This document shows positions 17,185 to 26,255 of a stretch of DNA of 64,000 bases, one piece after another (the stretch's first letter is position 1; each line of letters begins with the position of its first letter). The notes under the pieces were generated by a model. The model was not told the origin of the DNA. It did not search any database and saw only the letters and a program-made list of their open reading frames with translations. The position numbers and the translations under genes were made by a program. Source of the stretch: Williamsia sp. CHRR-6 (GTDB lineage: Bacteria; Actinomycetota; Actinomycetes; Mycobacteriales; Mycobacteriaceae); assembly GCF_018474015.1 (NCBI RefSeq), contig NZ_JAHCSG010000002.1:575689-639688 (forward strand), written 5' to 3'.

Positions 17185-17741
17185 GGCGCCCCGAGATACG
17201 ACGCACCACCACCGGATGGTCGACACACTCACTGATCGTCGCCGAGGTCAGTGCGTTCGCCATCGGACCCTGTGCCACCACGCCCCCGTCGCGCAGCAGC
17301 ACGACATGAGTGGTGGAGGCCGGTCGGTCTTCGAGGTGATGAGTCACCAGAATGCTTGCCACCGTCGGTATCTCGGCACCTAGACCATCTAGACCATCCA
17401 GACCATCCAGACCATCTAGACCATCCAGACCGTGCAGCAGTTGCTTGCGGGCGGCGAGATCCAAGCCGGTGGCCGGCTCGTCAGGCCGGTCAACACCACC
17501 TCATGCGGGGCTCAACGGCTGATCAAGCCGATGCCGGATGCCGGGGATCGACATGGCCGGTGTGCGTGCGTAGGTCACGCCTGTCCACCCGACCCAGGCG
17601 GTGACTCAACAGCGCCCAATGCGCACCGGCGCGTCGCCGAAGATCGATGTCGTGCAACAGATGTCGCCCGGACCGGACCACGCTGATCGATCGCACATCG
17701 ACCACCGCAGGGCGTTCGCCGGTCGGCAACGCGTTCGTCAC
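17159..17741 (-). pseudogene. decayed ABC transporter ATP-binding protein
   Basis: Pieces of one ABC ATPase lie in different frames. The 5' part (from a GTG at 17741 overlapping the pmmB stop) reads VVDVRSISVVRSGRHLL and GAHWALL, then loses frame at a degenerate Walker A (PPGSGG without Lys). After a gap where the LSGGQ signature should be, DEPATGLDLAARKQLL (Walker B and D-loop) and ILVTHHLED (H-loop) appear in other frames. Total length of about 580 bp is short for the family (about 800 bp), so there are frameshifts plus an internal deletion. A 9-bp tandem repeat has expanded inside it. It was presumably the second gene of a pmmB operon. Confidence 0.8.
17381..17433. repeat. 9-bp tandem repeat inside the ABC pseudogene
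   Basis: About six copies of YAGACCATC (T or C at position 1) in a row. On the minus strand it would read Leu-Asp-Gly repeated in frame, between the Walker B and H-loop remnants. Such a microsatellite is untypical of ABC ATPases and suggests slippage in DNA no longer under selection. Confidence 0.85.
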
Positions 17742-19291
17742 GGCTGCGTCAGTGCCGCGGCGGCCGAACGCAGTTCTGTCATCGCGGCGTCGGCTGTCGC
17801 CGTGGCGGTGGCGAGATCGGCGCTCGGGTGGCAGGCGACCTCGAGGTAGAACTTCACCTTCGGTTCGGTCCCCGACGGCCGCACGATGATCCGTACCGCC
17901 ATATGCTCGTTCGAACCGGTGAACTCCACTGCGTCGGTGGCCAGCTCGTCATCTCGACGAGCATGATCGGTCAGCGTCGCCTCGAATCCGGCCAGCGACG
18001 CCGGTGGGGCCTCGCGCAGCCGCGACATCAGGCCGGTCACCTCCCCGACGTCGTGGGTCCGTACCGACAGCTGCGCGGTGCGGTGCACGCCATGGGCGAC
18101 GAACAGCGCATCGAGGGCATCGCAGAGCTGCTCGCCGACGCGGCTGCGGTCATCGGCGATCCGTGCGCATGCCACCGCCGCACTGATCCCGTCCTTGTCG
18201 CGCACCGCTGTCGGGTCCACACAGTGACCGATGGCTTCCTCGTAGGCGTAGACGAGATCGTCTCCCGCTCGCACCAGCCACTTGAAGCCGGTGAGGGTGC
18301 GTCGGTACTGCGCGCCCGCTGCGGTGGCGATGGCGCCCAGGATGCTGCCCGAGACGATGGTGGTGGCCACCAGCGGGGTTGCGGCGCTGTGGTTCTCGGA
18401 CCGGTTGCCACCGGCCAGCGCGGCCGCACCCAGTAGCGCGCCGGTCTCGTCGCCGGTCAGCATTCGCCATGCGCCGTCGATTCTCGTGCCGATGGCGCAC
18501 CGGTCGGCGTCAGGATCCAACGCGATGGCCAGGTCGGCATCCACCCGGTCGGCAAGGGCCAGCAGTAGATCGGCCGCGCCCGGCTCCTCGGGGTTGGGAA
18601 ACGAGACGGTGGGAAAGTCGGGGTCGGGATCGAATTGCTCGGTCACCGTGTGGATGTCGGTGAACCCGGCCGCCCGTAGGGCGCGCACAGCCACCTCTCC
18701 ACCCACCCCGTGCATCGGGGTCAGCGCGATGCGTAACTGCGATGGCCGATGTCCGAACCGCGCACTCAGTCGTGCCAGGTAGGCATCCACCGCGGTGTCG
18801 GCGCGCTCGTCGGTCGTTGTAGCGCGGGTGAGGTCCGTTGGGAGTGAATCGATCCGGTCGATCCACGCCTCGATCTCGGCGTCCACCGGCGGCACGATCT
18901 GTGCACCCGCATCGATCACGCCACCCCCGAGATACACCTTGTAGCCGTTGTCGGCGGGTGGGTTGTGTGACGCGGTGATCATCACCCCCGCTGCGGCCGA
19001 CAGCGCTCGAGTGGTGAACGCCAGCACCGGGGTGGGCACCACGCCCGGCAACGCAATCACGTCGAAACCCCTGCGCTGCAACACCGCGACGGTGGTGTCG
19101 AAGAACTGTGCCGAGCCGTGGCGGGCGTCGCGGCCCACCACCACGCTCGCACCGGTGTGGCCGTGATCGACCAGCCAGTGGGCCAACGCCGCGGTCACCC
19201 GGGCGACGGTGTCGACGTTCATGGCGTCCACACCCTCGCGTACCGGTCCGCGGATGCCGGCGGTGCCGAATCGAAGACGTTGCGGTTTCAC
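17738..19291 (-). CDS. pmmB: phosphomannomutase/phosphoglucomutase family protein
   Basis: 517-residue alpha-D-phosphohexomutase. Motifs: N-terminal FGTAGIRG at 8-15, phosphoserine loop TASHNP at 106-111, metal-binding DPDADR near 280, and the C-terminal phosphate-binding RPSGTEPK. Interconverts 1- and 6-phosphosugars; since it neighbours deoD, a role in pentose/ribose-phosphate salvage (phosphopentomutase-like) is also possible. GTG start 3 bp after the deoD stop. Order deoD-pmmB as in M. tuberculosis Rv3307-Rv3308. Confidence 0.9.
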   Translation of the reverse strand: MKPQRLRFGTAGIRGPVREGVDAMNVDTVARVTAALAHWLVDHGHTGASVVVGRDARHGSAQFFDTTVAVLQRRGFDVIALPGVVPTPVLAFTTRALSAAAGVMITASHNPPADNGYKVYLGGGVIDAGAQIVPPVDAEIEAWIDRIDSLPTDLTRATTTDERADTAVDAYLARLSARFGHRPSQLRIALTPMHGVGGEVAVRALRAAGFTDIHTVTEQFDPDPDFPTVSFPNPEEPGAADLLLALADRVDADLAIALDPDADRCAIGTRIDGAWRMLTGDETGALLGAAALAGGNRSENHSAATPLVATTIVSGSILGAIATAAGAQYRRTLTGFKWLVRAGDDLVYAYEEAIGHCVDPTAVRDKDGISAAVACARIADDRSRVGEQLCDALDALFVAHGVHRTAQLSVRTHDVGEVTGLMSRLREAPPASLAGFEATLTDHARRDDELATDAVEFTGSNEHMAVRIIVRPSGTEPKVKFYLEVACHPSADLATATATADAAMTELRSAAAALTQP

Positions 19292-19294
19292 GGT

Positions 19295-20119
19295 TTACAG
19301 TTTCGCCACGATCGCCGCGAGCAGCGCGCCCAGGTCGGCGGCGGCATCCGCTCCGGCGGCGAGGACCTCGGTGTGGTCCAGGTGTTCGCCGGTGATCCCC
19401 GCGGCCAGATTGGTCACCAGCGACAGCCCCAGCACCTGCAGACCCGCTGCCCGAGCCGCGATCGTCTCGTGCACCGTCGACATGCCCACCAGGTCGGCAC
19501 CCAGGGTGCGCAGCATGCCGATCTCGGCCGGTGTCTCGTAGTGCGGGCCGGGCAGCCCGGCGTACACGCCCTCGGCCAGATCGTCGCGCACCTCGTGGGC
19601 GATGGCGCGCAGACGGGCGGAGTACGCGTCCACCAGATCAACGAACTGCGCACCCTCCAGCGGGGAGCGGGCGGTGAGGTTCAGATGGTCACTGATCAGC
19701 ACCGGCTGCCCCACCGACATGTCCTCGCGCAGCCCGCCGGCGGCGTTGGTCAACACCACGGTGTGTACCCCGGTGGCCGCGGCGGTGCGTACTGCGTGCA
19801 CCACCCGCGCCAACGGGTTGCCCTCGTAGGCGTGGGTTCGACCCAGCAGCAGCAACACTCGACGACCACCGATGTTCACTGACTGCACCTGACCGGTGTG
19901 CCCGGCCGCGCTGGGCGCGGTGAACCCGGGGATGTCGGCCATCGGCACGCTCGACTCGGCGGTGCCAAACGCAGATGCCGCCGGCGCCCACCCCGACCCC
20001 AACACCACGGCTATGTCGTGGCGGGGGGTGGCGGTGGCCTCGGCGATGAACGCGGCGGCCGCTGCTGCGGCCGCGGTGGGATCGACGGTGGGGTCGACGC
20101 TGGGTTCGGCGGTGCTCAT
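19295..20119 (-). CDS. deoD: purine nucleoside phosphorylase
   Basis: 274-residue trimeric-type PNP. Motifs: AVVLGSGW phosphate loop near 37-44, GRTHAYEG near 92, TNAAGGL near 123, [10 protein letters not shown] near 200 and VGMSTVHE near 221, in family order. Releases ribose-1-phosphate and base from purine nucleosides. ATG at 20119 was chosen; the upstream in-frame extension lacks PNP similarity. An Ala-rich N-terminal stretch (residues 15-23) is present. Transcribed with pmmB. Confidence 0.92.
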   Translation of the reverse strand: MSTAEPSVDPTVDPTAAAAAAAAFIAEATATPRHDIAVVLGSGWAPAASAFGTAESSVPMADIPGFTAPSAAGHTGQVQSVNIGGRRVLLLLGRTHAYEGNPLARVVHAVRTAAATGVHTVVLTNAAGGLREDMSVGQPVLISDHLNLTARSPLEGAQFVDLVDAYSARLRAIAHEVRDDLAEGVYAGLPGPHYETPAEIGMLRTLGADLVGMSTVHETIAARAAGLQVLGLSLVTNLAAGITGEHLDHTEVLAAGADAAADLGALLAAIVAKL

Positions 20120-20398
20120 GTCGGTGAGCCTAGTCGGCTCGGCTGGGCGGCGGACTGTGCTGTTGTGAGACACCGATGTCCGTCGGAAACACCAGTGGTT
20201 CAACTGAACTGGCCAGGCGAGCCGATGCGTCTTGACTCCGGTGTGCACCCGAGCGCGTCGGTTCCGCAGGAATTGCTCGACCAGCCACGACGAATCGGAG
20301 TCGGGCACGGATTCGGGAACCACGTACACCGCGTACCGCTCGGCGAGGTGAGTCGGCAAGGTGACTGCGCGCGGGACGCGACCCGATACGCTGGGCCG

Positions 20399-21088
20399 AT
20401 GCCGTACCTGACCCGCATCGAGTCCACCTGGGAGCTCTACCTCGGCGCCGAGGGTGTCGAACTCGATCCCGACAACCCCGAGAACAGGTTCTCCACCGCC
20501 TGGATCGCCGAGGTCAACGACCTGTTGGCGACGGTGGAAGCCGACCCCAGCGGGGCGCTGGTCATCACCGCGACCGGGAAGTTCTTCTCCAACGGCCTTG
20601 ACGTCGCCTCCATCACCTCAGCCGAGACGGTGGGCCCCTACATCGACAGCGTGCACGCGGTGTTCGCCCGCGTGCTGTCGTTGCCGGTGCCGACCGTCGC
20701 CGCGGTGAACGGGCATGCGTTCGGTGCCGGCGCGATGCTGCCGCTGTGCGCTGACCACCGCATCATGCGCGACGACCGAGGATTCTGGTCGCTGCCCGAG
20801 GTGGTGATGGGTATTCCCATTCCGCTCGGCATGATGGCGCTGCTGGCGGCTCGGCTGCCCGACGCCACGCTGACCGAGGCGGCGACCACCGGTCGTCGTT
20901 ACGGCGGGGCCGAGTGTGCCGCTGCGGGCATCGTGGAGGAGGCGGTGTCCCAGGCCGACCTGATGGTGTGCGCGCGCGACGTGGCCGCCGCCCGCACGCA
21001 GTTCGCCGGAGCCAACCTGGCCACCATCAAGAAGGGACTACGCCGGTCTGTGCTCGCCGATCTTGCGGTCCCGCATCCCACGGCATGA
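20399..21088 (+). CDS. crotonase-family protein, enoyl-CoA isomerase-like
   Basis: 229-residue crotonase-fold protein. The oxyanion-hole strand [10 protein letters not shown] is near 62-71. The first hydratase glutamate is absent (GAGAML instead of GGGCEL) while the second, in SLPEVVMGI, is present; one-Glu members are usually delta3,delta2-enoyl-CoA isomerases. ATG at 20399 was chosen because upstream in-frame sequence is not protein-like. Overlaps the amidohydrolase gene by four bases (ATGA), so the two are co-translated, though the functional link is unclear. Confidence 0.8.
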   Translation: MPYLTRIESTWELYLGAEGVELDPDNPENRFSTAWIAEVNDLLATVEADPSGALVITATGKFFSNGLDVASITSAETVGPYIDSVHAVFARVLSLPVPTVAAVNGHAFGAGAMLPLCADHRIMRDDRGFWSLPEVVMGIPIPLGMMALLAARLPDATLTEAATTGRRYGGAECAAAGIVEEAVSQADLMVCARDVAAARTQFAGANLATIKKGLRRSVLADLAVPHPTA

Positions 21089-22260
21089 CCGACACGGCTC
21101 GCCGCGCCGCCCACATCGATCGGTGGTTGGCTGATCATGGCGACCAGATGATCGCGTTGCGTCGCGACCTGCACGCGCACCCCGAACTGTCGCGGCAGGA
21201 GTACCGGACCACAGATCTGGTGCTCGAACGTCTGACCGCGGCTGGGCTGTCGCCGCAGCGGCTGCCGCTGGGGACCGGGGTGGTGTGCGATCTGGGACCG
21301 GCCGGCCCGCGCATCGCGCTGCGCGCCGACATGGACGCCCTGCCCATCGCCGAGCGCACCGGTCTACCGTTCGCGTCCTCCGTCGATGGGGTGTCACATT
21401 CCTGTGGCCACGACGCACACACCGCCATCCTCGTCTCGGTGGCCGAGTTGCTGGCGAGCGCCGGAGATCTGCCGACCGGTGTACGCCTGGTGTTCCAGGC
21501 CGCCGAGGAGGTGATGCCTGGCGGCGCGCGCGACGCCGTCGACGCCGGGGTCACCCAGGGAATCTCGAGGTTCTACGCCCTGCACTGCGATCCCAAGCTG
21601 GCGGTGGGGCGGGTGGGTCTGCGCACCGGGGCCATCACCTCGGCCGCCGATCACGTCGACCTGTACCTGCATTCGCCCGGTGGTCACACCTCCCGGCCCC
21701 ACCTCACCTCCGATCTGGTGCACGCCATGGGGACGGTCATCACGGGGCTGCCCGCGGTGCTGTCACGTCGGGTCGATCCGCGCACCGGCACCGTGATGGT
21801 GTGGGGTTCGGCGCACGCAGGCAACGCACCCAACGCCATCCCGCAGGAGGGTCGACTGCGAGGAACAGTGCGCACGGGCGATCACGACACGTGGGAGTTG
21901 TTGGAGCCGTTGGTGATCGAGGCGGTGGCCGGTCTGCTGTCCCCGCTGGGCATCACCTACGACCTGCACTACGAGCGTGGTGTGCCGCCGGTGGTCAACG
22001 ACCCCGACGCCACCGCGACCATGCGCGCGAGCGTCGAGGCCATCTCACCCGACGCACTGGCCGACACCCCGCAGTCCGGTGGTGGCGAGGACTTCTCGTG
22101 GTACCTCGAACATGTACCCGGCGCGATGGGTCGGCTTGGCGTGTGGGACGGGGTGAGCCCGAAGGTGGACCTGCATCAACCCAACTTCGACATCGACGAG
22201 CGCGCCCTGGCCATCGGTGTCCGCACGCTGGCCGGTGTGGTCTTCGCCGATCTCACCTGA
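21085..22260 (+). CDS. M20 family amidohydrolase (AmiA/AmiB-like)
   Basis: 391-residue metal-dependent hydrolase of N-acyl amino acids or peptides. RRDLHAHPELS at 26-36, ADMDALPI at 81-88, metal ligands SCGHDAH at 106-112, catalytic/metal pair Glu141-Glu142 (QAAEEV), and a dimerisation domain insert before the C-terminal GGGEDFSWY. The M. tuberculosis block has two such genes (amiA1, amiB1) next to deoD; only one is here. Substrate unknown. Followed by 370 bp containing a repeat and a riboswitch. Confidence 0.88.
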   Translation: MTDTARRAAHIDRWLADHGDQMIALRRDLHAHPELSRQEYRTTDLVLERLTAAGLSPQRLPLGTGVVCDLGPAGPRIALRADMDALPIAERTGLPFASSVDGVSHSCGHDAHTAILVSVAELLASAGDLPTGVRLVFQAAEEVMPGGARDAVDAGVTQGISRFYALHCDPKLAVGRVGLRTGAITSAADHVDLYLHSPGGHTSRPHLTSDLVHAMGTVITGLPAVLSRRVDPRTGTVMVWGSAHAGNAPNAIPQEGRLRGTVRTGDHDTWELLEPLVIEAVAGLLSPLGITYDLHYERGVPPVVNDPDATATMRASVEAISPDALADTPQSGGGEDFSWYLEHVPGAMGRLGVWDGVSPKVDLHQPNFDIDERALAIGVRTLAGVVFADLT

Positions 22261-22290
22261 GGTCCTCGCTCCACATGTGTCGAACATTCT

Positions 22291-22360
22291 GTTCGCGCTC
22301 CACTTTTTCTCGTTCGCCCCGGAGATACCCGGAGCGCGAGTCACAAAGTGGAGCGAGAAC
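22291..22360. repeat. palindrome-ended repeat element, copy A (upstream of btu operon)
   Basis: 70-bp element bounded by inverted termini GTTCGCGCTCCACTTT and AAAGTGGAGCGAGAAC. Its reverse complement matches 25664-25765 over the core TGTGACTCGCGCTCC and both ends. No ORF. The two copies flank the btuCDF operon in inverted orientation. Confidence 0.7.
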
Positions 22361-22390
22361 TCTGGCCGCCGGTCAGTGTTAGGCTCCGCC

Positions 22391-22587
22391 CAGCGTTGGT
22401 TTCTGGCTGCCCGTACGGGGGGTCGGATCGCAAGAGGGAACCCGGTGGGAATCCGGGACTGCCCCGCAGCGGTGAGAGGGAACGAACGCGGCCATCAGCA
22501 CTGGGGATGACTCCTGGGAAGCGGCCGCACAGTAGGTGATTCGCGTGTCACGCGGATCGAGCCCTTGAGTCCGAAGACCTGCCAGCG
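22391..22587 (+). ncRNA. cobalamin (AdoCbl) riboswitch
   Basis: Matches the conserved pieces of the B12 riboswitch in order: AAGAGGGAACCCGGTGGGAA, TCCGGGACTGCCCCGC, the B12-box-like ATCAGCACTG at about 22494, TGGGAAGCGG, and the 3' element GAGTCCGAAGACCTGCC ending at about 22583. Ends 45 bp before btuC. In this family ligand binding lowers expression, so the importer would be made when B12 is scarce. Exact ends are approximate. Confidence 0.93.
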
Positions 22588-22631
22588 CGGCCGCATCGGC
22601 TTGGTGCGGTCGCTCGTCGGCCTCGAGGGAC

Positions 22632-23810
22632 ATGGCTGATGCGGCGTCGGGCGCTGCCGTGTCCTGCCCTGCATCTGTTGCTGCCATCGAGCGAGAAACA
22701 GGATGGCAGGTGAGATCGGTGGCCACCGAGATGTCACAGCAGACGCTGGACGCGACACCACCGTCGGGTTCTCGCGCCGTCTTTCGCCCACCCGCGCGAG
22801 TGCTGGCGGTGGCGATCCCGCTGCTGCTGGTCGTCTGCCTGGCCGGGGTGGTGTTCGGATCGGTCTCCATCCCGGTGTCCGACGCGCTGGGGTACCTGTG
22901 GGCGCAGCTGACCGGCGGCACCATCGCCGCGGCCGATGCCGCCGAATTCCACATCGTCGTCGACTCCCGGTTGCCACGCGTGCTCACTGCCGTGGTGGTC
23001 GGGGCCGGGCTCAGCGTGGTGGGTGTGGTGGTGCAGGCGATGGTGCGCAACGCACTCGCCGATCCTTACGTGCTGGGGATCTCCTCGGGTGCCTCGGTGG
23101 GGGCGAGCACGGTGGTGTTGTTCGGGGTGCTGGGCACGCTGGGCATGATCGCGTTGCCGGCTGCCGCCTTCCTCGGGGCGCTGGTGGCAACGGCGTTGGT
23201 GTTCCTCGCCGCGCGCACCCCCGAAGGGTTGTTGCCGACTGGGCTGGTGCTCATCGGGACGTCACTGGGGTACGGGTTCTCAGCCGTCACAACGGTGTTG
23301 GTGTTCTTGGCTCCGGCGGGCGATGCCGCGCGCAGCGTCATGTTCTGGTTGCTGGGAAGCCTGTCTGCCGCCGGCTGGCAGACTCTCGTGGTGACCAGCG
23401 CGGTGTGTGCGTTCGGCGGCGCGATCCTGGCTGTGATGCCGGCCCGGCTGGATGCGTTGTCCCTGGGCGATGAGACCGCGGCCTCGCTGGGCATCGACGC
23501 CGGCCGCTTCCGGGTGCTGTTGTTCACCGTCTCGGCCCTGATCACCGGGGTGATCGTGTCGAGTTGTGGCGCAATTGGATTCGTCGGCCTGGTGGTTCCG
23601 CACATCGGGCGGTTGCTGGTCGGGTCAGATCACCGGCGGCTGTTGACGGTCACACCGGTGATCGGTGCGGTGTTCCTGGTGTCGGCCGACCTGGTCGCCC
23701 GCACCGTCGCAGCACCCAAAGAGCTTCCGCTGGGCGCGATCACCGCTGCCGTCGGCGTTCCGGTGTTCGTTGTCATGATGCGCAACCGCAGTCGGTTGGT
23801 CCCCCGATGA
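22632..23810 (+). CDS. btuC: cobalamin ABC importer permease (FecCD/BtuC family)
   Basis: 392-residue permease with about ten membrane spans starting near residue 55. Family signatures: RLPRVLTAVVVGAGLSVVGV, NALADPYVLGISSGASVG, and GFVGLVVPHIGR near the C-terminus. The ATG at 22632, with a GAGGG ribosome site, gives a long hydrophilic N-terminal tail; a start at 22731 is a weaker alternative. Position behind a cobalamin riboswitch identifies B12 or a cobinamide as likely cargo rather than ferric siderophore, the other main substrate class of FecCD permeases. Confidence 0.88.
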   Translation: MADAASGAAVSCPASVAAIERETGWQVRSVATEMSQQTLDATPPSGSRAVFRPPARVLAVAIPLLLVVCLAGVVFGSVSIPVSDALGYLWAQLTGGTIAAADAAEFHIVVDSRLPRVLTAVVVGAGLSVVGVVVQAMVRNALADPYVLGISSGASVGASTVVLFGVLGTLGMIALPAAAFLGALVATALVFLAARTPEGLLPTGLVLIGTSLGYGFSAVTTVLVFLAPAGDAARSVMFWLLGSLSAAGWQTLVVTSAVCAFGGAILAVMPARLDALSLGDETAASLGIDAGRFRVLLFTVSALITGVIVSSCGAIGFVGLVVPHIGRLLVGSDHRRLLTVTPVIGAVFLVSADLVARTVAAPKELPLGAITAAVGVPVFVVMMRNRSRLVPR

Positions 23811-24631
23811 GCGGGGTCGAGTACGAGGACGTCACCGTCCATCGAGCCCAGCGGGCGATCGTCGAGCACATCTGTCTGAGTGCGTCCGCGGGCGAGATCG
23901 TCGGACTCATCGGACCCAACGGCAGTGGCAAGTCGACTGCCCTGCGGTGCCTGTATCGAGCGCTGGACCCGACATCGGGGCAGGTGCGGGTCGACGGAAC
24001 CGACATCGCGGCGATCAGTTTGCGCGACAACGCTCGTCGGGTGGCTGCACTCACCCAGGACGGGGCCGCACAGGTCGACTTCACCGTCGCTGAGGTGGTG
24101 GCGCTCGGTCGACTCCCGCACGGACAGATGCTGCGTCGCCCTGATGCACGGCAACGGGCGATCTGCCGCGCCGCGATGGACGTCGCGGGAGTGACCCACC
24201 TCGCTGACCGGCCGCTGTCGACAGTGTCCGGTGGTGAGCGGCAGCGCGCCCTGATCGCCCGGGCGCTGGCGCAGAAGCCACAGGTGCTGGTGCTCGACGA
24301 ACCGACCAACCATCTCGACGTGGCCCATCAGTACGGCGTACTCGACGCCGTGCGCACCTCGGGTGTGACAGTGATCTGCGCACTGCACGACCTGAATCTT
24401 GCTGCGCAGTATTGTGATCGGTTGTATCTGCTCTCGCTGGGTCGGGTGGTGGCGGCAGGCTCGCCGCGAGAGGTTCTGCGCGCCACCGTGATCACCGAGT
24501 ACTTCGGGATCGGCTGCCATGTCCTCGATCATCCGGTCTCGGGGGTTCCCCAGGTCATCTTCGACGCCGGTGCGCGTGCCGACGGAACGGCGGCTGCCGG
24601 TGTGAACATCTCGACAGGAGGACTCATCTGA
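23807..24631 (+). CDS. btuD: cobalamin ABC importer ATPase
   Basis: 274-residue ATPase. Walker A GPNGSGKST at 36-44, signature VSGGERQRALIARAL, Walker B VLVLDEPTNHLD, switch His in CALHDLNLA. Overlaps btuC (ATGA) and its stop overlaps the btuF start, so all three form one operon under the riboswitch. Typical FecE/BtuD length. Confidence 0.9.
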   Translation: MSGVEYEDVTVHRAQRAIVEHICLSASAGEIVGLIGPNGSGKSTALRCLYRALDPTSGQVRVDGTDIAAISLRDNARRVAALTQDGAAQVDFTVAEVVALGRLPHGQMLRRPDARQRAICRAAMDVAGVTHLADRPLSTVSGGERQRALIARALAQKPQVLVLDEPTNHLDVAHQYGVLDAVRTSGVTVICALHDLNLAAQYCDRLYLLSLGRVVAAGSPREVLRATVITEYFGIGCHVLDHPVSGVPQVIFDAGARADGTAAAGVNISTGGLI

Positions 24632-25647
24632 TGGTTCGATTCCGGATTGCCCACGCGCTGAGCGCGATCGGGTTGCTGCTGCTCACCGGGTGTGGCGCCG
24701 ACGTGAAGTCCGCCGCCCCGTCGTCGGGGTCGGTGCCGCCGGTGCAGGTGAGCAACTGCGGCCTCCAGTTCACCAGCGACCGGGTGCCGTCTCGGGTGGT
24801 CACCAACGACACCGGGATCACCGAGATGATGTTCGCTCTCGGGTTGCGCGACAAGCTGATCGGATACACCACCTACGATGGCGGGGTCCGCGACATCGCA
24901 TCCTCGCCCTGGCGCGGCGATTTCGCGGCCACCCGAACGTTGGGCACCAGCTTCACCCGCGAGGTGATCGCCGCGGCCCGACCGGACTTCGTGTTCGCCG
25001 GCTGGAACTACGGATTCCGGGAGTCCACCGGGGTGACACCGGATTGGGTGCGTTCAATCGGTGCGCAGCCGTATCAGTTGACCGAGGCGTGTCGCCAACC
25101 TGGTGGGGGTACGCGGCGCGGGATCATGCGGCCATTCGACGCCCTGGTCGCCGACATCACCAATCTCGGAGCCATCTTCCGGGTCCCCGACCGGGCTGCT
25201 GCGCTGGTGGCATCCTTCCGAAAGACTCTGTCTGAGAGCGCAAAAGCTCAGCCTGAGGGTGCTGCGCCGGCTCGGGTGTTCGTCTTCGACAGTGCCGATC
25301 CAGCGCCGTTCACCGCCGGTCGCACCGCCACCCCGGACCAGATCATCGCTGACGCCGGCGGTAGCAACATCTTCGACGACCTGAACGATTCATGGACCAC
25401 CGTCTCCTGGGAGGCCGCGGCCCAACGCGATCCCCAGGTCATCGTCATCGTCGACTACGGCACCGGCCCCGCCAACGCGGTGCAGACGAAGAAGGCTCTG
25501 CTGGAACAGCATCCACTGATGTCGCGAACTGCGGCCGTGGTGAACAAGCGGTACGTGGTGTTGCCCTATGCGGCGATGGTGGAGAGCCCCCGCTACGCCG
25601 AGTCGACTGCCACGATCGCGAGATATCTGCGGTCACAGGGCTACTGA
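24631..25647 (+). CDS. btuF: cobalamin-binding lipoprotein (BtuF-like)
   Basis: 338-residue periplasmic-binding-protein-like lipoprotein: signal with lipobox LLTGC (Cys21), then a class III two-lobe fold (FTSDRVPSRVVTND, GITEMMFALGLRDKLIGY, YAAMVESPRY). Delivers the corrinoid to BtuCD at the membrane surface. Last gene of the operon, followed 35 bp later by a hairpin inside a repeat element. Confidence 0.88.
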   Translation: MVRFRIAHALSAIGLLLLTGCGADVKSAAPSSGSVPPVQVSNCGLQFTSDRVPSRVVTNDTGITEMMFALGLRDKLIGYTTYDGGVRDIASSPWRGDFAATRTLGTSFTREVIAAARPDFVFAGWNYGFRESTGVTPDWVRSIGAQPYQLTEACRQPGGGTRRGIMRPFDALVADITNLGAIFRVPDRAAALVASFRKTLSESAKAQPEGAAPARVFVFDSADPAPFTAGRTATPDQIIADAGGSNIFDDLNDSWTTVSWEAAAQRDPQVIVIVDYGTGPANAVQTKKALLEQHPLMSRTAAVVNKRYVVLPYAAMVESPRYAESTATIARYLRSQGY

Positions 25648-25663
25648 CCGCGATGAAAAGTCA

Positions 25664-25765
25664 GTTCGCGCCCCGCGTTGTGACTCGCGCTCCAGGTATG
25701 TGAGGAGCGCGAGTGAACAAGAGGAGCGAAATGGGTCGGCGCGTGTCAAAAAGTGGAGCGGGAAC
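25664..25765. repeat. palindrome-ended repeat element, copy B (downstream of btu operon)
   Basis: 102-bp element starting GTTCGCGCCCC and ending AAAAAGTGGAGCGGGAAC. Aligns with the reverse complement of 22291-22360 at both ends and through TGTGACTCGCGCTCC, but carries about 30 extra bases in the right half. Non-coding. Confidence 0.7.
25683..25714 (+). terminator. hairpin after btuF (within repeat copy B)
   Basis: Perfect 11-bp stem ACTCGCGCTCC / GGAGCGCGAGT around a 10-base loop, 35 bp after the btuF stop and before the convergent GGCT gene. A short A/G-rich stretch rather than a T-tract follows. It probably acts as a terminator supplied by the repeat. Confidence 0.5.
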
Positions 25766-25769
25766 GCCG

Positions 25770-26255
25770 CTAGTCGGCAACGCCGTCGTCGGGGCCCGGA
25801 CCGACATTGCGTGCGTCGCGTAGGCGCAGCGCGTGTACATAATCGGCCGGGGCGCCGGCTATCTCGGCGGCCTCGGCCATCACCCCGAGATAGCGCGCCG
25901 AGGGCAGGCCGCCCTCGAACGCGTCGAGGACGTACAGCCACGCCAGCACCGGTCCGTCGGCGGTGTCCACCCGGGCCCTGATCTTGCGGTGGATGCCCAG
26001 CTCGGACCCTTCCCAGCTGTCGAGTACCGCCTCATCCTCGGGGGTCACGTCGTAGAGGACGACGAACACCCGGGCGTCGGGATCGGTGCGATCTTCGGTG
26101 ACGGTGGCCAGGGCGCCCTCCCACCCGATGTCGCCACCGCCGAAGGTGAGACGCCAGCCGCGCAGCCAACCGGTGCCCGCCATGGGTGAATGGGGGGCCC
26201 GTTCCAGCATCTGTTCGGGATGCATGTTGGAACCGTAGGCGGCGTAGATCGGCAC
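25770..26255 (-). CDS. gamma-glutamylcyclotransferase-like protein
   Basis: 161-residue protein with the GGCT-fold signature YAAYGSNM at residues 4-11 and a downstream acidic position in LDSWEGSELG that could serve as the catalytic Glu. Members release 5-oxoproline from gamma-glutamyl compounds, but many bacterial ones are uncharacterised. It occupies the position of M. tuberculosis Rv3304, between lpdA and the ami genes, and is divergent from lpdA. Confidence 0.78.
   Translation of the reverse strand: MPIYAAYGSNMHPEQMLERAPHSPMAGTGWLRGWRLTFGGGDIGWEGALATVTEDRTDPDARVFVVLYDVTPEDEAVLDSWEGSELGIHRKIRARVDTADGPVLAWLYVLDAFEGGLPSARYLGVMAEAAEIAGAPADYVHALRLRDARNVGPGPDDGVAD

Noticed and set aside
20120..20398. 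Minus-strand extension of the deoD frame ([14 protein letters not shown] text)
   Set aside because: Looks faintly protein-like but precedes the PNP domain without family match and could not be linked to any known protein.
22279..22380. Riboswitch extended to include repeat copy A
   Set aside because: The palindromic repeat is outside the cobalamin-fold blocks and recurs without them at 25664-25765.
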